A DNA stretch of 64,000 bases from Polytrichum commune. Lineage: Eukaryota > Streptophyta > Polytrichopsida > Polytrichales > Polytrichaceae. Numbering within the stretch: the first letter of the stretch is position 1; every line of letters starts with the position of its first letter. The notes below the pieces were generated by a model. That model was not told the DNA's origin and made no database searches. It saw nothing but the letters and a program-made list of their open reading frames with translations. The translations under genes and the position numbers were made by a program. This document shows positions 34,964 through 47,900 of the stretch, piece by piece. The stretch covers positions 21,536,527 to 21,600,526 of the forward strand of contig OX485808.1 of the NCBI GenBank assembly GCA_950295325.1, in the 5' to 3' direction.

Positions 34964-35177
34964 AAAAAATTAGAACAAAATCTTCCCTAAATCACCCGGC
35001 TTTTGGGCGCGCGCAGAGAACTCGAAGACTCTGGAAAATGGCGCGACATGGGAAGTTTTTCACGAGCCCGCTCTTGAAAGAGCCGTTGCCCGGGTTGCGG
35101 TGGGGTGGTCATTCCTACCCGGGCCCGCCAAAAGCCATTGAGGCCGGGTATAGCGAGCATGGGTGCGGATGCTCTAA

Positions 35178-38100
35178 GCTTTTACACAACTAAAAAGTGG
35201 GCTAATGTGTATTGTTGTAATTTGTAGCTTTTGCTAAGGTATTTTCCCTTTTATAAAGGATTGCCACAAGCCACTCACCACTCGCCTTTTAGTAAGATCC
35301 TTTATTATAGTTGACTTCATTTCGTAATAAACGTTCTCAATGAAAGGAAAGCATAATCAAGTTTAAGGTGGATGAGTTGTAAGTGGCTCGTTTTTAAATC
35401 AGACCCCTGGATTTGAACGGTATGTGGTTCGGTGAGGATCAAAGAGCAAACATCATAAAGACACATGTTGGAAAGAGATTGGACCACGTTTTCAAATATT
35501 AATAACTACTCTACACTCAATGGTGAATACAATTGGGAGGAACTAGTTAGAAAATCAATAAACATGTGCTTCTGATAACCATAACTAAATCAAGGGAGGT
35601 CCGATTTTCGATCCGGTTTTTCATATGCTTCATTGTAGATTTGCCAATGCAACACAAATTTTGTTATGTAACTCTAATTGGTAGAAATTGAAGAACATGA
35701 AAAACGGACCAAATAACACCCACATACCTTAAGATAGAGTCTACCTAATGATTCCATCCTCCATGCATATATCTCCCCTTTCCCTCTCTCGTCCTTCCTA
35801 CCTTACGTATTCCTCGAGGTTTTCTTTTACCATCATAACATCATAACATTATTCATATCCATAAGAATGTTTTGTGGGACTGACAGGTATTGCACATTAT
35901 ATTCCCCATATTTAGTCTGGATATGAGAAATATTTTGTGGAATAATGTCGGTCCCACATAAGATGTGAGCCTACTGATTATTCCAAGATTTGTAATGCCT
36001 AACATAATTCATGCACCGCACTTCTTTCTGTGGGAACACTCACACTATCTTATAAAATAGAATAAAATGAGAACAAGCATTGTGTTTGCAAAGACTATCG
36101 GATTATGTAAACCTTTATAATCAACACACACCCCAAGTCCACATGAACTTGAAAGACATGGACACTCCAACCTCCCTAACATCACACATGTGGCAATCAA
36201 AGTGCACGGGGTATTAAGGAGGTCTACAATGTTAACATGGACGTGTGATAATAGGGAATTAATGTAGCATGTGACATTATGGAATTATACAATTAACATT
36301 GCAACAATGTGTGTGAGCCTGTGGTGTGAATTCTTTGGTGGATTATTCTAATGTCAAACCCCCCGTGATATATGAGAGAGAAGTGTGACAACAAGGAAAG
36401 AGATGTCACGGTATGTGGCGTCGGCGGCCACACCTTATCCGTTGGGCTTCATCCATTTAGAGTTGGATGGATGAACCTTAGTTTTGGAAAGTGAGGCTCC
36501 TAAGTGAGAAGCCTCCTCCTTGGCTTGGCATTCTTGTCAAATGAGAAGGAAGATAGTAGAACACTCATAATAGCTCTAAATCTCTCTTCAAATGCACACA
36601 ATTAGTCAAGCTATCTCTCACTCCACCACGGGAGAATCCAATAGTGCAAGAGAGGGGAGAAGAACTCAAGATTTATTGCAAAAACATGCAATCTACACCT
36701 CACACTGTCGAGATGTGTTGTTCATGTGTGACCTTGCTATGTTTTAGTGTTGTTTGTTAGTGGTGGTTGGTACTTGAGCTACAGTGACACACGATCGGTA
36801 TTTACATGACAAAGATTTAAACTAAGCACATCCATTTCCTAGGCTTTTAAGATATAAGAGAGGAAGTGACATTACAAATGGTGATATCAAGGAGGTTAGG
36901 GTGTTGTAGATATGTATTTTGGATTGGATCCCACTTAAGAAAAACCACACATGAAGGCTAAATAAGTGTCATTGTTAGGTTAATTGATAGGTCACGATGA
37001 TTTAGAAATAAGATTTGAGTACAAAACCTAGGTGAAAGTTTGGTTTAGGTGAATATTAGGAAAATGTAAGGTTAAGGAGTGGATTTTGAAGGTCACTCAA
37101 TGCAGTGCATGCAATTGCGCGGTTTTTTCCTTACATCCAACCATAGTCTAGTAATAACAACTCGCTATTCCATGGATTGCAATGCAAGGAGTCTCAGCTC
37201 ATGAATTGTTTTTTTAAAGTATCAGTAACCATATGTAACCATGGCCAAGAACACCCCAATTTGAATAATGGTCTCTCCTTAATTATTTCATAACTTAGTG
37301 GATCTAAAAATATTGCTGAAAAACTCTTGCGAGTTGTGTCGTTTATTGATTTATCTTTTGTTTAATGAGTCAGTCGGATAGTTGTCCTTACGTGGACCAA
37401 TTGAAGAACTTCCTCCAAGCTTCCTCTTGTGAGTTTCCAGAGCTATTGCCCATGACAAGTTAGTTGACATGCATGCTCATGCTATAACTTAGTTCATTCC
37501 TCAATTTCAATTGATTTTAGTTGTAATATATGTGAGAACTTGGACATTTAACCTGTAGAATTCCTAGACCTCATCTCAATTCTTAGAGTTCAATTCTTTT
37601 CTTACATGATTTTTATAATTGTATGTTCAATTTATCATTGTTAAATTACTTGAGACAAATGCAAAGGCGATGGTCCAACTTATCTGACCATTCGGACATT
37701 ATTTCAAAGCACTTCAACTGCATGTAGCACATTATCATATCCTCGCTACATTGTCCATTCAATTGCTTTGACTCTTCGAATTCCAAAGGACAATAGCCAT
37801 GTTGAAGATTATGGCTTTTGCACTTCATTTGCAATGTTTTCTTTGCTTATGGCCCTTGAATCTCACTCAATCTCAACCAATGGTTGGAATTAAATCCTTG
37901 ACTTAGTTGTTTAAAATTCTTCTCAAAGAGCAAGCGATATGGTCATTCAATTCAAATAGAACTCTTGTGTGTTTATGGACTTAATGGATAACAAACAATT
38001 GGTCACTCCCCACTTAGCAAATTATCCACTCCATTGATTCCCACTACTCCATACCTTGGTAATTCATCAAACAATTATAATGTTCAAACTTCTTTATTCA

Positions 38101-39186
38101 CTTAGTTCTCTCTTTTTCCGGAGAGGAAGACAAGTGGTTACCCAATTTTACTAAGAAAATGGCAACCGCCCTTTATTACTCAAAGAGGATGGCTTTACAA
38201 AAAAACAAAAGGCTTCACACCCAACTCTGCATTTAGTCTATGGTGATAAAAACAAGAGGAAACTTCAAAACAAACCCACTCTCTTCTTGAGAGGGATCAT
38301 CCATCCATGTTTCTTCATGTGTCTCTCTTGAATTTAGATTATGGCCATCATGCAAAACTATGTGACATATTCAATGCTTATCCGCGAACTCTCGGTATCA
38401 GACGATTGTGTCACTTAAAACATTCACACAATTTTTGCACTCTCTTCCCAAGAGCTCAAATGATTTACACGGAGTTAATTGTCACAATCTAACATTTACT
38501 TCTCAAATATAATCTTACAAAGAACAAGGGCCTCACAACCTATTGCGATTTGATTGTTTCTCCGACTATGGCCTACTAGATTAAAATGGATGAGAGGAGC
38601 AAGGTGCTCGACTCTCAAGAGTTATGTATGTCCATAACCAAACTCAATTTTTTTTTCTAATTTCCCACATGTCTATGGCCTCTTCACTAACCCTTGCCAA
38701 TAGTCAAAATGTTTACTTCAGCAATTACTAACCTTCATTTGACCTAGTAATTATTAATTACACAGTTTCTTTGCTACATCAACGTTTATATATAAGATTT
38801 TAGCCAACAAATCATCCAAATTCAAAATTTAGATATTATGGGCAAAATTTTGGATCGTAGGTGTACATAACATTCAAACATAATAGACAACACATAGGAA
38901 GAAACTTCTATTGTTTTTGAGGTCCATTTGCAAAGTAGAAAAGTATAACTTGGTTATGATTACCCACATTGAGTATGATCATTGGTGTGGACCACACTAA
39001 TTGTAGATTCCCCATACCTAAGTCTTATGGTTGCCAACATGGCAACATTTTTTCGCTAGCAAGGTTCTCTAGAAGTCAAATTTCTTGAGCACCCTCAAAT
39101 CCTCGGACAAGAAACTTGGCTCTGGAGAACTCCAACTTGAAAGGCAATCTTCATCTTATCCGCCATACCAACCATTGCACGACAAC
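35178..39186. other. Intergenic region without recognised genes
   Basis: AT-rich and free of long open frames on either strand. The longest (37646-37834, 38307-38492) have no recognisable motifs. No terminal-repeat pair was found. Nothing further can be supported. Confidence 0.5.
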
Positions 39187-39229
39187 TTTCACTACTACAA
39201 AAACATGGCTTATATGACTGGACATATGA

Positions 39230-39800
39230 CTACTTTGAGTTTACAAAACACTCAAATACTTTTTGACTTCCTAGTCGTTTCAGGTTAGTCTAATAAGGCA
39301 TAGTCAAATGTTATGCAATCTAAAAAACATGGTGTACATTAGACTATGGGCTGGGTATGTACATTAGATTATGCTTTTGAACTTTACATTAGACTATAGT
39401 CAGTCAATAAAACATTGATACATTAGACTACATGTAGTCGCAAGTAACAAAGTACATTAGACTACATGTAGTCACAAGTAACAAAGTACATTAGACTACG
39501 GGTAGTCAAAACACATAGAGACATTATACTATGGGTAGTTAATAAAACACACATAAGTAGACTATGGATGGTCAAATAAACTACCGTGATGATTCATCTT
39601 GACAAATATTCTGAGACATAATAGACTACTCCTAGTCAATAAAACATAGTTTGTTGTGGCGTTGTTGACTACTTGGTGTATAGTAATTGACTATATTATG
39701 GTAGGGTTTATTAGTCAATAAGAACATGACTTATATGGTTAATTGACTATCGTTTGTGTATGATATATGATGTTGGGCATAATTGACTAGTCGTTTGTCT
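39230..39800. repeat. Left subterminal repeats of the CACTA element
   Basis: Repeats of ACATTAGACTAC-n-GTAGTC and GACTATGG-n-AGTCAATAA occur about ten times. Two adjacent copies of TACATTAGACTACATGTAGTC plus CAAGTAACAAAG differ at one base. Matching motifs lie near the right end (44665-44815). Confidence 0.8.
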
Positions 39801-40719
39801 ACTTAGAGTACAAAGAACTTCAACATCACAGCATCTTACAGTAAAAAATTAGCATATTGCACTGGGTTCTTTTGCAAATTGACTAAGAAAAGATGGCAAG
39901 TTGTGTCTTTTAAACCAATCAAACACATTCATAAGACTGAAATTAGTCTCCACTAGAGTCAATAAAACTTGCAACATGAGGCTAGGTAGACAAAAAAAGG
40001 TATGTGGACCTTTACTATATATGAAGTCATGACAGTCTACAATGAGTTCCCTAGTCCACCAAGAAGAATTAGATCCTCTTTTCTCCACAAAATTGGTGCA
40101 AATTGAGAGTCATTCATCCGTACTTGTGGAGGATTCCCCGCAATGTTTGGATATTGCAACTTCGCATATTGTACCTACACTTTGTTTACCAAAACACTAA
40201 AACATCCCTCTGGAATTTCATCTCCGTTCTAGTTGTCACCTGGATAACTTGCAATTTGTCCTTGAGCAACTAAACTAAAATTCGGATCCATTATATCCAC
40301 ACCTGCACACCCCTTCCACTGCATACATCCACAAACAAATCACATGTTAGTTTGAAGTGAACATTCTCTTCCAATGTATTTGAGCAATTGGTATTCAAAC
40401 ACTCGAAACAACCCAGCTGATTCTCTTTCTGCCTGTCTCTCAAACTAGAAGACAAACATCAATATGAATTAGCACGGCCAGGAATACAAAGTATACAAAA
40501 GTATATGGGTTTATGTAGAGAGCCTCCCATTCTATGAGCTATCTATTGAGCAACTGTATTTGAGTGGTGTGTGGTTGAATGAACTATCTATTGAGCAGTT
40601 GTATGTGATTTGTAGGAGGAGCTTCTGCACGTTTGGAAAAAAAAAAGCAAAGTGAAGAATCTTAGAGGAAAAATGACACCTAACAAAAGAAAATCACATG
40701 TGGATCACATTTGGAATGA

Positions 40720-41310
40720 TTTTTGCTCTTGCCTCAAACCCTTGTTTGCTCTGGCCCAAACCCTTGCATGCCTCTTAAAGTTCTTTGAGATGATTTCTGC
40801 TCTTGCCTCAAACCCTTGCCTGCTCTTGCTTCAAACCCTTGCATGCCTTGCCTGATTGTATGTCCCCAAACCCTATCCACCCTTAATGTTTCCTTGTCTG
40901 ATTGTATGTCCTCAAACCTTTGCATGCCTTGTCTGATTGTATGTTCAACTCTTGTTTGAGATGATTTCTGGTTTATCTTGTTGAAACCCACAATCTAAAA
41001 CCCTTAGAACTACCACTTAGAAACCTTGTCTCAAACCCTCAAACTACCACTTAGAAACCTTGTCTCAAACCCTTGCTCAAACCCTTGTCTCAAACCACTT
41101 CAGATTTCAAACCCTTGTCTCAAACCCTTGCTTGCTTGAGATGATTTCTGATGATGTCTCAAACCCTTGTCTAAAACCCTTAGACCCAAACCCTTGCTTG
41201 CTTGAGATGATTTCTGAGATGATTTCTGAAACTATTGTTTGAGATGATTTTTGCTATCTTGTTGAAACTCAAACCCTTGTCTGAAACCCTCAAATTACCA
41301 CTTAGAAACC
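40720..41310 (+). repeat. Minisatellite of CAAACCCTTGTCT-type units in the CACTA element
   Basis: Short units built on CTCAAACCCTTG(C/T)CTG and TTGAGATGATTTCTG recur irregularly many times. The short open frames across it are repeat translations, not genes. Confidence 0.75.
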
Positions 41311-41792
41311 TTCAGTAGGAAACCCTCACTTACAAACTCTCACTAGGAAACCCACAATTGTCCACCCTTACTGTTCCTCACTGCATTCTTGGATTCTTGC
41401 ATTCCTCAATTCTTGCATCCGATTCTTGTATCCGATTCTTGCATTCCTTGTTCCACTTGTTTCACTGGCCTTTCCCGCCTCCATAGAATCATGTTCCCAC
41501 CTTTTTTTTAAACGTTCAAATTTTAAATACCCTATGTAGTCAATAAGTTACCTTTTGACTCACAATATGTGACATCCAGTCAATAAAAAAATATTTATAA
41601 GCACCTCTGTGACTTATGTAATCAATTAAGCACCTATTGACTAACCTTAGTGTACATGGCAAAGACCTATGTATTGCAATATCCTACATGGCAAATAGTG
41701 TTTTAATTAATTTTGTGACACACTAATATGTATATTAGCATAATGTATCAATATAATTATTATGGTATTATCCAATAATTGTTACAGTAAAC

Positions 41793-44362
41793 ATGGTGGA
41801 AGGGGAACTTGATCCCAACACCATAGAGGCTGTCCTTTGTGCTAGAGAAGAACTACAAGCAAATCGTCTTAAGCTGCATGAATATCGTTGTCCATGCAAC
41901 AAATGTCATGGTTCTCAAGTGCTCAACTGAACGACGATACGAGCACATCTCCGAAAATTCAAGCGTGACGAATTCTTCACACAATCAATTCCGGTGAGTT
42001 TTTATTTATTCATGCAATGTTGATAGTTGGATCAATTTCATTGTTTGCAACATAATGTAGATAACATGGATATCAAAGCTTGATGTTTTGCATTTATGTA
42101 TGGTGTAGGATAAACATCGCCCACAAGTGAAAAAATCAATGAGCTTGGCATTAAAGGTTTTCCTTAGGGAAGGCTTTCCCAAGCAAGAAATGTCAGCTTC
42201 ATTTGTGCCTAAGGCCATAACCCAATTGGTCAATTTTGACGTGGAGAAGAACTATGGCCAATGACCTACTCTACCAATCCCACGGATGACCCCCTTCACA
42301 TGGTGGAACCGTCAATGGGAAATTAGAATATCCACATTTCCGTACATGGGTTGGGGTCTATTTACACTTCAAAATTTGGAAGCAGAAGAAGAATTGATTC
42401 CATTTACGGGGTCTTACTACACAACCAATCAATACAAGAAGATGCAAGGTTATTTTCCAAGAGTAAAATGCTATGCATTGAATGCGGAAAAAACATTTTA
42501 CATTGATGGGGATGTGAAAAAATGGAATGTTGCAGGCTATATCAATAGCTCTATTGATAGGCGTGAGGAGATTGAGAATGTCATTTGAGAATATCATGAT
42601 GTGGATCCTAGACCATGGAACAAGAAATAATGGGGATATGTAATGACTAGGTCAACTAGGCCTATCAAAGCAGGAGAAGAACTATTTGCATATTATAAAG
42701 TAAATTTTTGAGACTTTGAGGTTAGCAATGGACCAAATAACCATTTTTTACTATAAATTTCAAAACTTTCTATTTTTGTCTTGGTTGACTTGAGAACTTT
42801 ACACTTTATTATTTAATTTCAAAATTTGGCAGGGACCGGATCCCGAGTTGGCGCCATTGGGTTGTGATCCTTATTCACTGTCAAATCGTGAATATCCCCA
42901 TACATTGGGTCGTCATGGCAATCGAATTCAAACATCTTGTATAGGTTCATTCAATGAAAACATAGATCCTGAAACTGAGTTGCATCGCATGTGTAATGAA
43001 GCATTTATCCGCTATGACGAAGTCCATGGGAATAGCTCACGCGAAGATGACATCCCTGATGAGGTGGAAAATGATGAGGATGGACATACATTGAACTCAG
43101 GAGATCCTGTGGTGGACCCCAATTTGGATGAATTACTTAAGTGGGCTAACACTCCTTTGTATCCAGGGAGTAAAGTGAAGCTCTTACAGGCTGTGTTTCT
43201 TATTCTTAATACATGCACAGTGCATGGTACTACGAATGGCCATGTAGATGAATTATTAACTCTCATTTCTGAGGATATATTGGAGCCGGGCAATTTGTTG
43301 CCGAAATCTAGATATGAAGCCAAAAAAATTCTAAGAAACCTTGGATTGTCCTATGACTCTATACACGCTTGCGAAAATGGATGCATATTGTATCGAGGGG
43401 AGCACAAGGATCTTGACAAATGCTCAAAGTACGATTGCAGCCGATATGTGAAAGGGTCGTCCACAGTCCCGCGAAAAGTACTTCGCCACTTCCCTTTGAT
43501 CCCAAGACTTAAACGAATGTACCGTTGCAAATCCATAGCTGGGCTTATGCAACATCATGCACATAATCGACCAAAAGATACATGATCTCTTGAAACAAGT
43601 GCAGAAAATGAGAATTTGGTGCGATCGGTAGCAGATTCCAAGGCTTGGAAGCACATTGACAGTATGTGGCCGGATTTTGTTGTTGAGACCCGTAACATAC
43701 GATTGGGTCTAGCTACAGACGGGATGAACCCATTTGGTGATTTCAACTTGAAACATTCTACATGGCCAATGATACTTTTAAACTATAATCTACCTCCATG
43801 GCTTGTGACAAAAAGATTTTTCGTCATGTTGGCTCTCATCATTCCTGGGAAAGATGCGGTTAAGGATCATAACTTTGATGTTTATTTAGCACCTATCATT
43901 GAAGAATTTCTCCAGCTATGGCAAGGAGTGTGGGCATATGATGTTGCTGCAATTAATGGTAACCATCGCTTCTTGTTGCGAGCTGTTTTGATGTGGACCA
44001 TACATGATTTCCCAGCCCTAGGTCTTGTTTCAGGGTGTGTAACCAAGGATTACAAGGCTTGTCCAAATTGCGGGCCAAATACAATTGCAAGGTACTCGAA
44101 ACCTATGCGGAAAATGATCTATACCGGTCATAGACGCCTACTCGCTCGCCCACATCCTTACTGAAAAAAGAAAAGCTTGTTCAATGGCAAGATAGAAAAA
44201 AGGACAAAACCACGAGCACTCTTGACAGACGAGATTATAAAAAATGCTACAGAGCGGGATGAATGGATTGCTAAAGGGGGAAAACCTGGAGCCATAAATG
44301 ACCCTGTACACTTAGAGGACAATTCAGATTACCTTGGAATTTCATCTTCAGATGAAGAATGA
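41793..44362 (+). pseudogene. CACTA transposase: zinc-binding + SET + TNP2 fusion, seven stops
   Basis: Three exons join in phase 0: 41793-41993, 42109-42720 and 42833-44362 (780 residues in frame). Exon 1 is a transposase-associated domain (HEYRCPCNKCHGSQ, then IRAHLRKF). Exon 2 has SET-like motifs at about residues 145-264: GWGLF (148-152), IPFTG, TFYIDGD, NVAGYINSS (from 207) and RPIKAGEELFAYY. Exon 3 has the TNP2 core: LGLATDGMNPFGDFN (Asp about 567), NYNLPPWLVTKRFF, MWTIHDFPALG and ACPNCGP. It ends in SSSDEE, shorter than usual TNP2 proteins, which carry further C-terminal domains. TNP2 cuts the element ends. SET domains methylate lysines, but whether this one ever did is unknown. In-frame stops: one in exon 1, four in exon 2 and two in exon 3 (six TGA, one TAA). 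This copy cannot make the full protein. Confidence 0.85.
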
Positions 44363-44851
44363 ATGTCATACCGGCTTGTGTATCTCATACGTACAAAGTA
44401 GTTATTACAAGGTGCACATAGCCATGCTTCTAATTCAATTTGTATTTGATATGCCCAAACTTTATGTAGGATCATGTGCCATGCATGCATACAAATTACT
44501 AAGTAAAAAAAACAACATATGCAATAGATAGGTTGTTTGCTACCAATAATGTATGAACCCTCAAGTTTTTAAGACCGTAGTTAGTCTAAATGTGTGATTG
44601 GGTCTTGAGTCAAAAAAACATATTCAATGCATAGTTTGCTCGCTCCCAATAATGTATGCCTCCTCTGACTTTGTGGACTATGTTTAGTCAATAAGTGCGA
44701 TTGGATTGTTGAGTCAAAAAAACCAAGGGTGATTTGGGACTATGGTCAGTCACAAAAACCACCCTGACTATGAGGTCGGGCTACCTCAGTTAAATAAACA
44801 TGGATAGTCAATTGTGCCGAGACATTAAGCCATATTTTTGTAGTAGTGTTT

Positions 44852-46627
44852 GTCTTGGGCTGAAATTCTTCACCGACTAGTGCAGTTCTTCACCGTAGTC
44901 TAAACCAACCTTTGATCATCCACCCACATTTGAAGAACCGGTTAGCATGCACTAACCGAGTCCACACCAAGCCCATCCGAGAAGGCCTTTTGTGCTAACT
45001 TTCAAAGATGACTCACCCCATGGCTGGATCGTATTATTGACCAAACAACGGCCAATTTCCCAAACACTAGGTGGGGCTCGTCCCCAATTAATTGACCGCC
45101 CTTTCCAAGGTGATAACTCTAGTGCCACGTGTCGAGTTTTGGAGCGACGAGGAACTAATCATAGGCCCATCGATGTCGGCCTTGTAGTCGACCAAAGCCA
45201 AGGCCAACGGTGTGTTATAGAATGAAGTACGGGCATATATAGTGAGGTCTCTTTTTGACGTATTCGCGTTATTAGCGAGGAGTATATATATTCATTCAAA
45301 CACACAAGGGAAGGTGTCATGAGGGAACCAAGGGCATTTAGGAAATTGTCAAGGCATATTAGGAGCCGGGCCCACAAGTAACATTGAATCTACGTGACCA
45401 CCCGCTTTAGGTTTCTATAGTTGGGAATAAGGTAAACTTGCTATTTGAGTCGTGTTAACATAGAACACAAATAAAAATCAAAGGACACGTCATTCCATCA
45501 CGCGACGCATTTGGGTCTTGTGTTTTTAGTCGTCAATTGTAAGATTTGCCTATTGTATGCACTATTGGGGTTTAGGGTTGTCTGTAACTAAAACTAGTGG
45601 TGTCGTTCACATTAGGTGAGTCCAAGTTCAAAGAATCTTGTGTCCGAAGAACCGTTAAATGGACTCTTTTTTTGGACACAAGAGTGGTCCCAACCTTAGA
45701 GTTGGGTTCTTAACGTTTGATGTTTAGGTAAAAGTGGAGTAAGTCCAAATTCCAAAATTATAACATGTTCAAATCTATTCTAGGATCCTACGATAGCGTT
45801 GTGTGTTGGAGTCTTATGATATAATTATTATAAAGTTTTATTAAAATAGTATTAATCAGTTTTTTTTATTATATTATCGTGATTTATCATCTAACTATAT
45901 AGATTTAACATCATAAAATAGACCTTTGATATTTTTATTGCAATCTTATTATAATTACTTCAAGTTTTTAGTGAGGATACACATCTCCCATGAAATTTAT
46001 GTGTATTGGAAGTGTATTGATGGATCCACCCTTACAATTAAAGCAACCCAAAAGTCCAAATTTTGAGAATATGTCTAGATGTACTTCAATGTGAGCTTGA
46101 AAGTACAAGGAGTTTCTCTTTTCTTTTCTTTTCTTTTCTTTTGGGGGGAGGGGGCGGGGTTGTGGGTATGATAGATGACATACCATTACTCAATTGCCCT
46201 GACTTCATATTTGGTTTGAAGTAATGGGATTCCAACATCTAGAGTCTTTATTCTCGAATCTACTGCTAGGCCCATGAACACAACTAATCAATTGAGTAAT
46301 GCTATGGAAGTTTTGTAAATTTTTTTTCACATGGATGACATTTATTTTATGTTTTGCATAATTGACTCGTAAACCCCTCACATTACGTCATTGGGTTCAA
46401 TAGTAGGAGTTGAGTAGTTTATTCTCTAATTCTAAATAGGACCTCCGCCGATTACCAGAGAGATGGAGAAGGTTCAAATTCTATTGTCTGAGCCCTCCTC
46501 AATATAAGGAGAAATGAACATGTGTGTCAAAATGCAACCTAGATCATATCATAATCAACTTAAACAAGTAACCATATGCATTTTGGTTAAATAGTCCTCT
46601 CCAAAGGGAGCATGCTCTTCTCACCCA

Positions 46628-46660
<33 letters not shown>

Positions 46661-47710
46661 CACACACACACACACACACCTAAGGGGAAATCAAGAAACA
46701 ATGCCCATGTGGGGCGCTCTTTCAATTATCGAAAAAAAGTAGGATTGCTTGGTTATGGAATTTCCTTGATTGCGGATCCTAATGAGGACCCACCAAAGTT
46801 TTCAACCATATAAAGAATCTTAAAAGCATGTGTACCTTGAGGGAGAAACGTGGATTGGGTAGAAAACTTGGTAAGCAATCTTTCTTTGCCCATGGCTATG
46901 GAAAGGGAGGCGGGGACTAATTATTCTCTTGGGCGTTGTTGCAACAAAACTGAATGTGGAAAATGTTCGGGAATGTTCTGTGGAATATTGTTAGTTCCAC
47001 ATAATATTGTTGTGGGTGTGAATAATGTTATGAACACCAATTAGCTGCAAAATGGATTGTTTGTTTGATCAAGAGAGGTCAATGGGCCTTCGCTTGTCAT
47101 GTATGAGATAAGCCTAGTTAAAATCACACGTACTTACATAGGCATGTGCTTCTTCCTTTCAATGGCGGTCGAATGCACCGTCACATGGTACACTACCCCA
47201 CATGACATGGGCCTACAAGACATGGTCTCCAATGTGACTATTCCAATGAAGAGGGCCAGTCATGTGAAAACGTAACTCGCCCCTAGAACGGTTTTAAATG
47301 AATTGAATCCAAATAGACATTTCATGTACGAGGCTAAATAATAACCCAAGACTAAATTTTTATTTTTTTGTCAATAATGACAAATGATTATAGATCAAAT
47401 ACAAAATAATAAATAGTAGTGATACTCATGTAGTTCATTAGATGTGGCATTCAAGCATAAAACATTCATTTGTTTGAATGTGTATGGTTGTCCTTTTGAT
47501 TTTGTTCTCCTTGAAATGCTAGTATCATCCCCATTAAAACTTTCATGAAATCAAAAGGGCTAGCATCCATGAACAAAGAAGTTATTGTGGGGATGTAAAA
47601 GTTGGAACATTTTATAATTTATTGTTAATTGTATGTTAAAATATTTGTTGAAGTCTACATATATACATCAGCTTATGCACATGAGTGTAATACTTGCCTC
47701 TCTCACTGCA
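44852..47710. other. Intergenic region with microsatellites
   Basis: No gene recognised. A CTTTT run lies at about 46116-46142, and a compound GA then CA dinucleotide run at about 46633-46679. Open frames are short and featureless. Confidence 0.5.
46633..46679. repeat. (GA)n(CA)n microsatellite
   Basis: An uninterrupted GA run passes directly into a CA run. Confidence 0.95.
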
Positions 47711-47900
47711 AAACCCGTTGGACCATGTCAGTGCATTTATTAGACCTTAAGAATTATATTTTGGGGACCTCGACCTTCATGGTGCCTCTGCCATTTTTTC
47801 CTTAGTGTAAACCAAAGTTGTCCCGGGAGAACTTCAACAACCAATCAGCTGCCTTGCAGAGCCCTGGTCCAACTTCATGGTCCATAGTGTAAACCGGCCC
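47711..47900 (+). mobile_element. Solo right end of a PIF/Harbinger element
   Basis: About 190 bp resemble the right end of the element at 56695-60169. Shared phrases include CCGTTGGACCATG, ATATTTTG-GGACCTC, TGTAAACC-AAGT-GTCCCGGGA and CTTCATGGTCCATAGTGTAA. It ends at a GGCCC terminus followed by TTA. No left end was found nearby, so it is a truncated or solo copy, diverged from the full element. Confidence 0.7.

Larger units (their letters stand above)
30305..35174. mobile_element. Complete PIF/Harbinger transposon, 4870 bp
   Basis: Terminal inverted repeats of 32 bp (30305-30336 and 35143-35174) begin GAGCATCCGCACCCATGCTC and differ at one position. The target duplication is TAA on both sides (30302-30304, 35175-35177), the usual 3-bp site for this superfamily. 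The element carries the two genes needed for transposition: a DDE transposase on the plus strand and a Myb/SANT-like partner on the minus strand, arranged convergently. Both frames are open. Between the genes lie tandem repeats with A-tracts. It looks potentially autonomous and recently inserted. Confidence 0.93.
39190..44848 (+). mobile_element. CACTA (En/Spm) transposon with SET-TNP2 gene, 5659 bp
   Basis: The inverted ends read CACTACTACAAAAA(C/T)ATGGCTTA, with the left end starting at 39190 and the right end finishing at 44848. TTT flanks both sides (39187-39189 and 44849-44851), the 3-bp duplication typical of CACTA. Subterminal motifs of the form GACTA-n-TAGTC and AGTCAATAA are dense at 39230-39800 and 44560-44820, as expected for transposase-binding sites. 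The plus-strand gene at 41793-44362 encodes the transposase with an added SET segment. From 39850 to 41790 there is no recognised gene, only a minisatellite. Ends and target duplication are well preserved although the gene has several stops, so it may have been moved by a relative. Confidence 0.9.

Noticed and set aside
39849-40088. 79-codon minus-strand open frame in the CACTA element
   Set aside because: No resemblance to TNPA or any other family, and no supporting splice structure.
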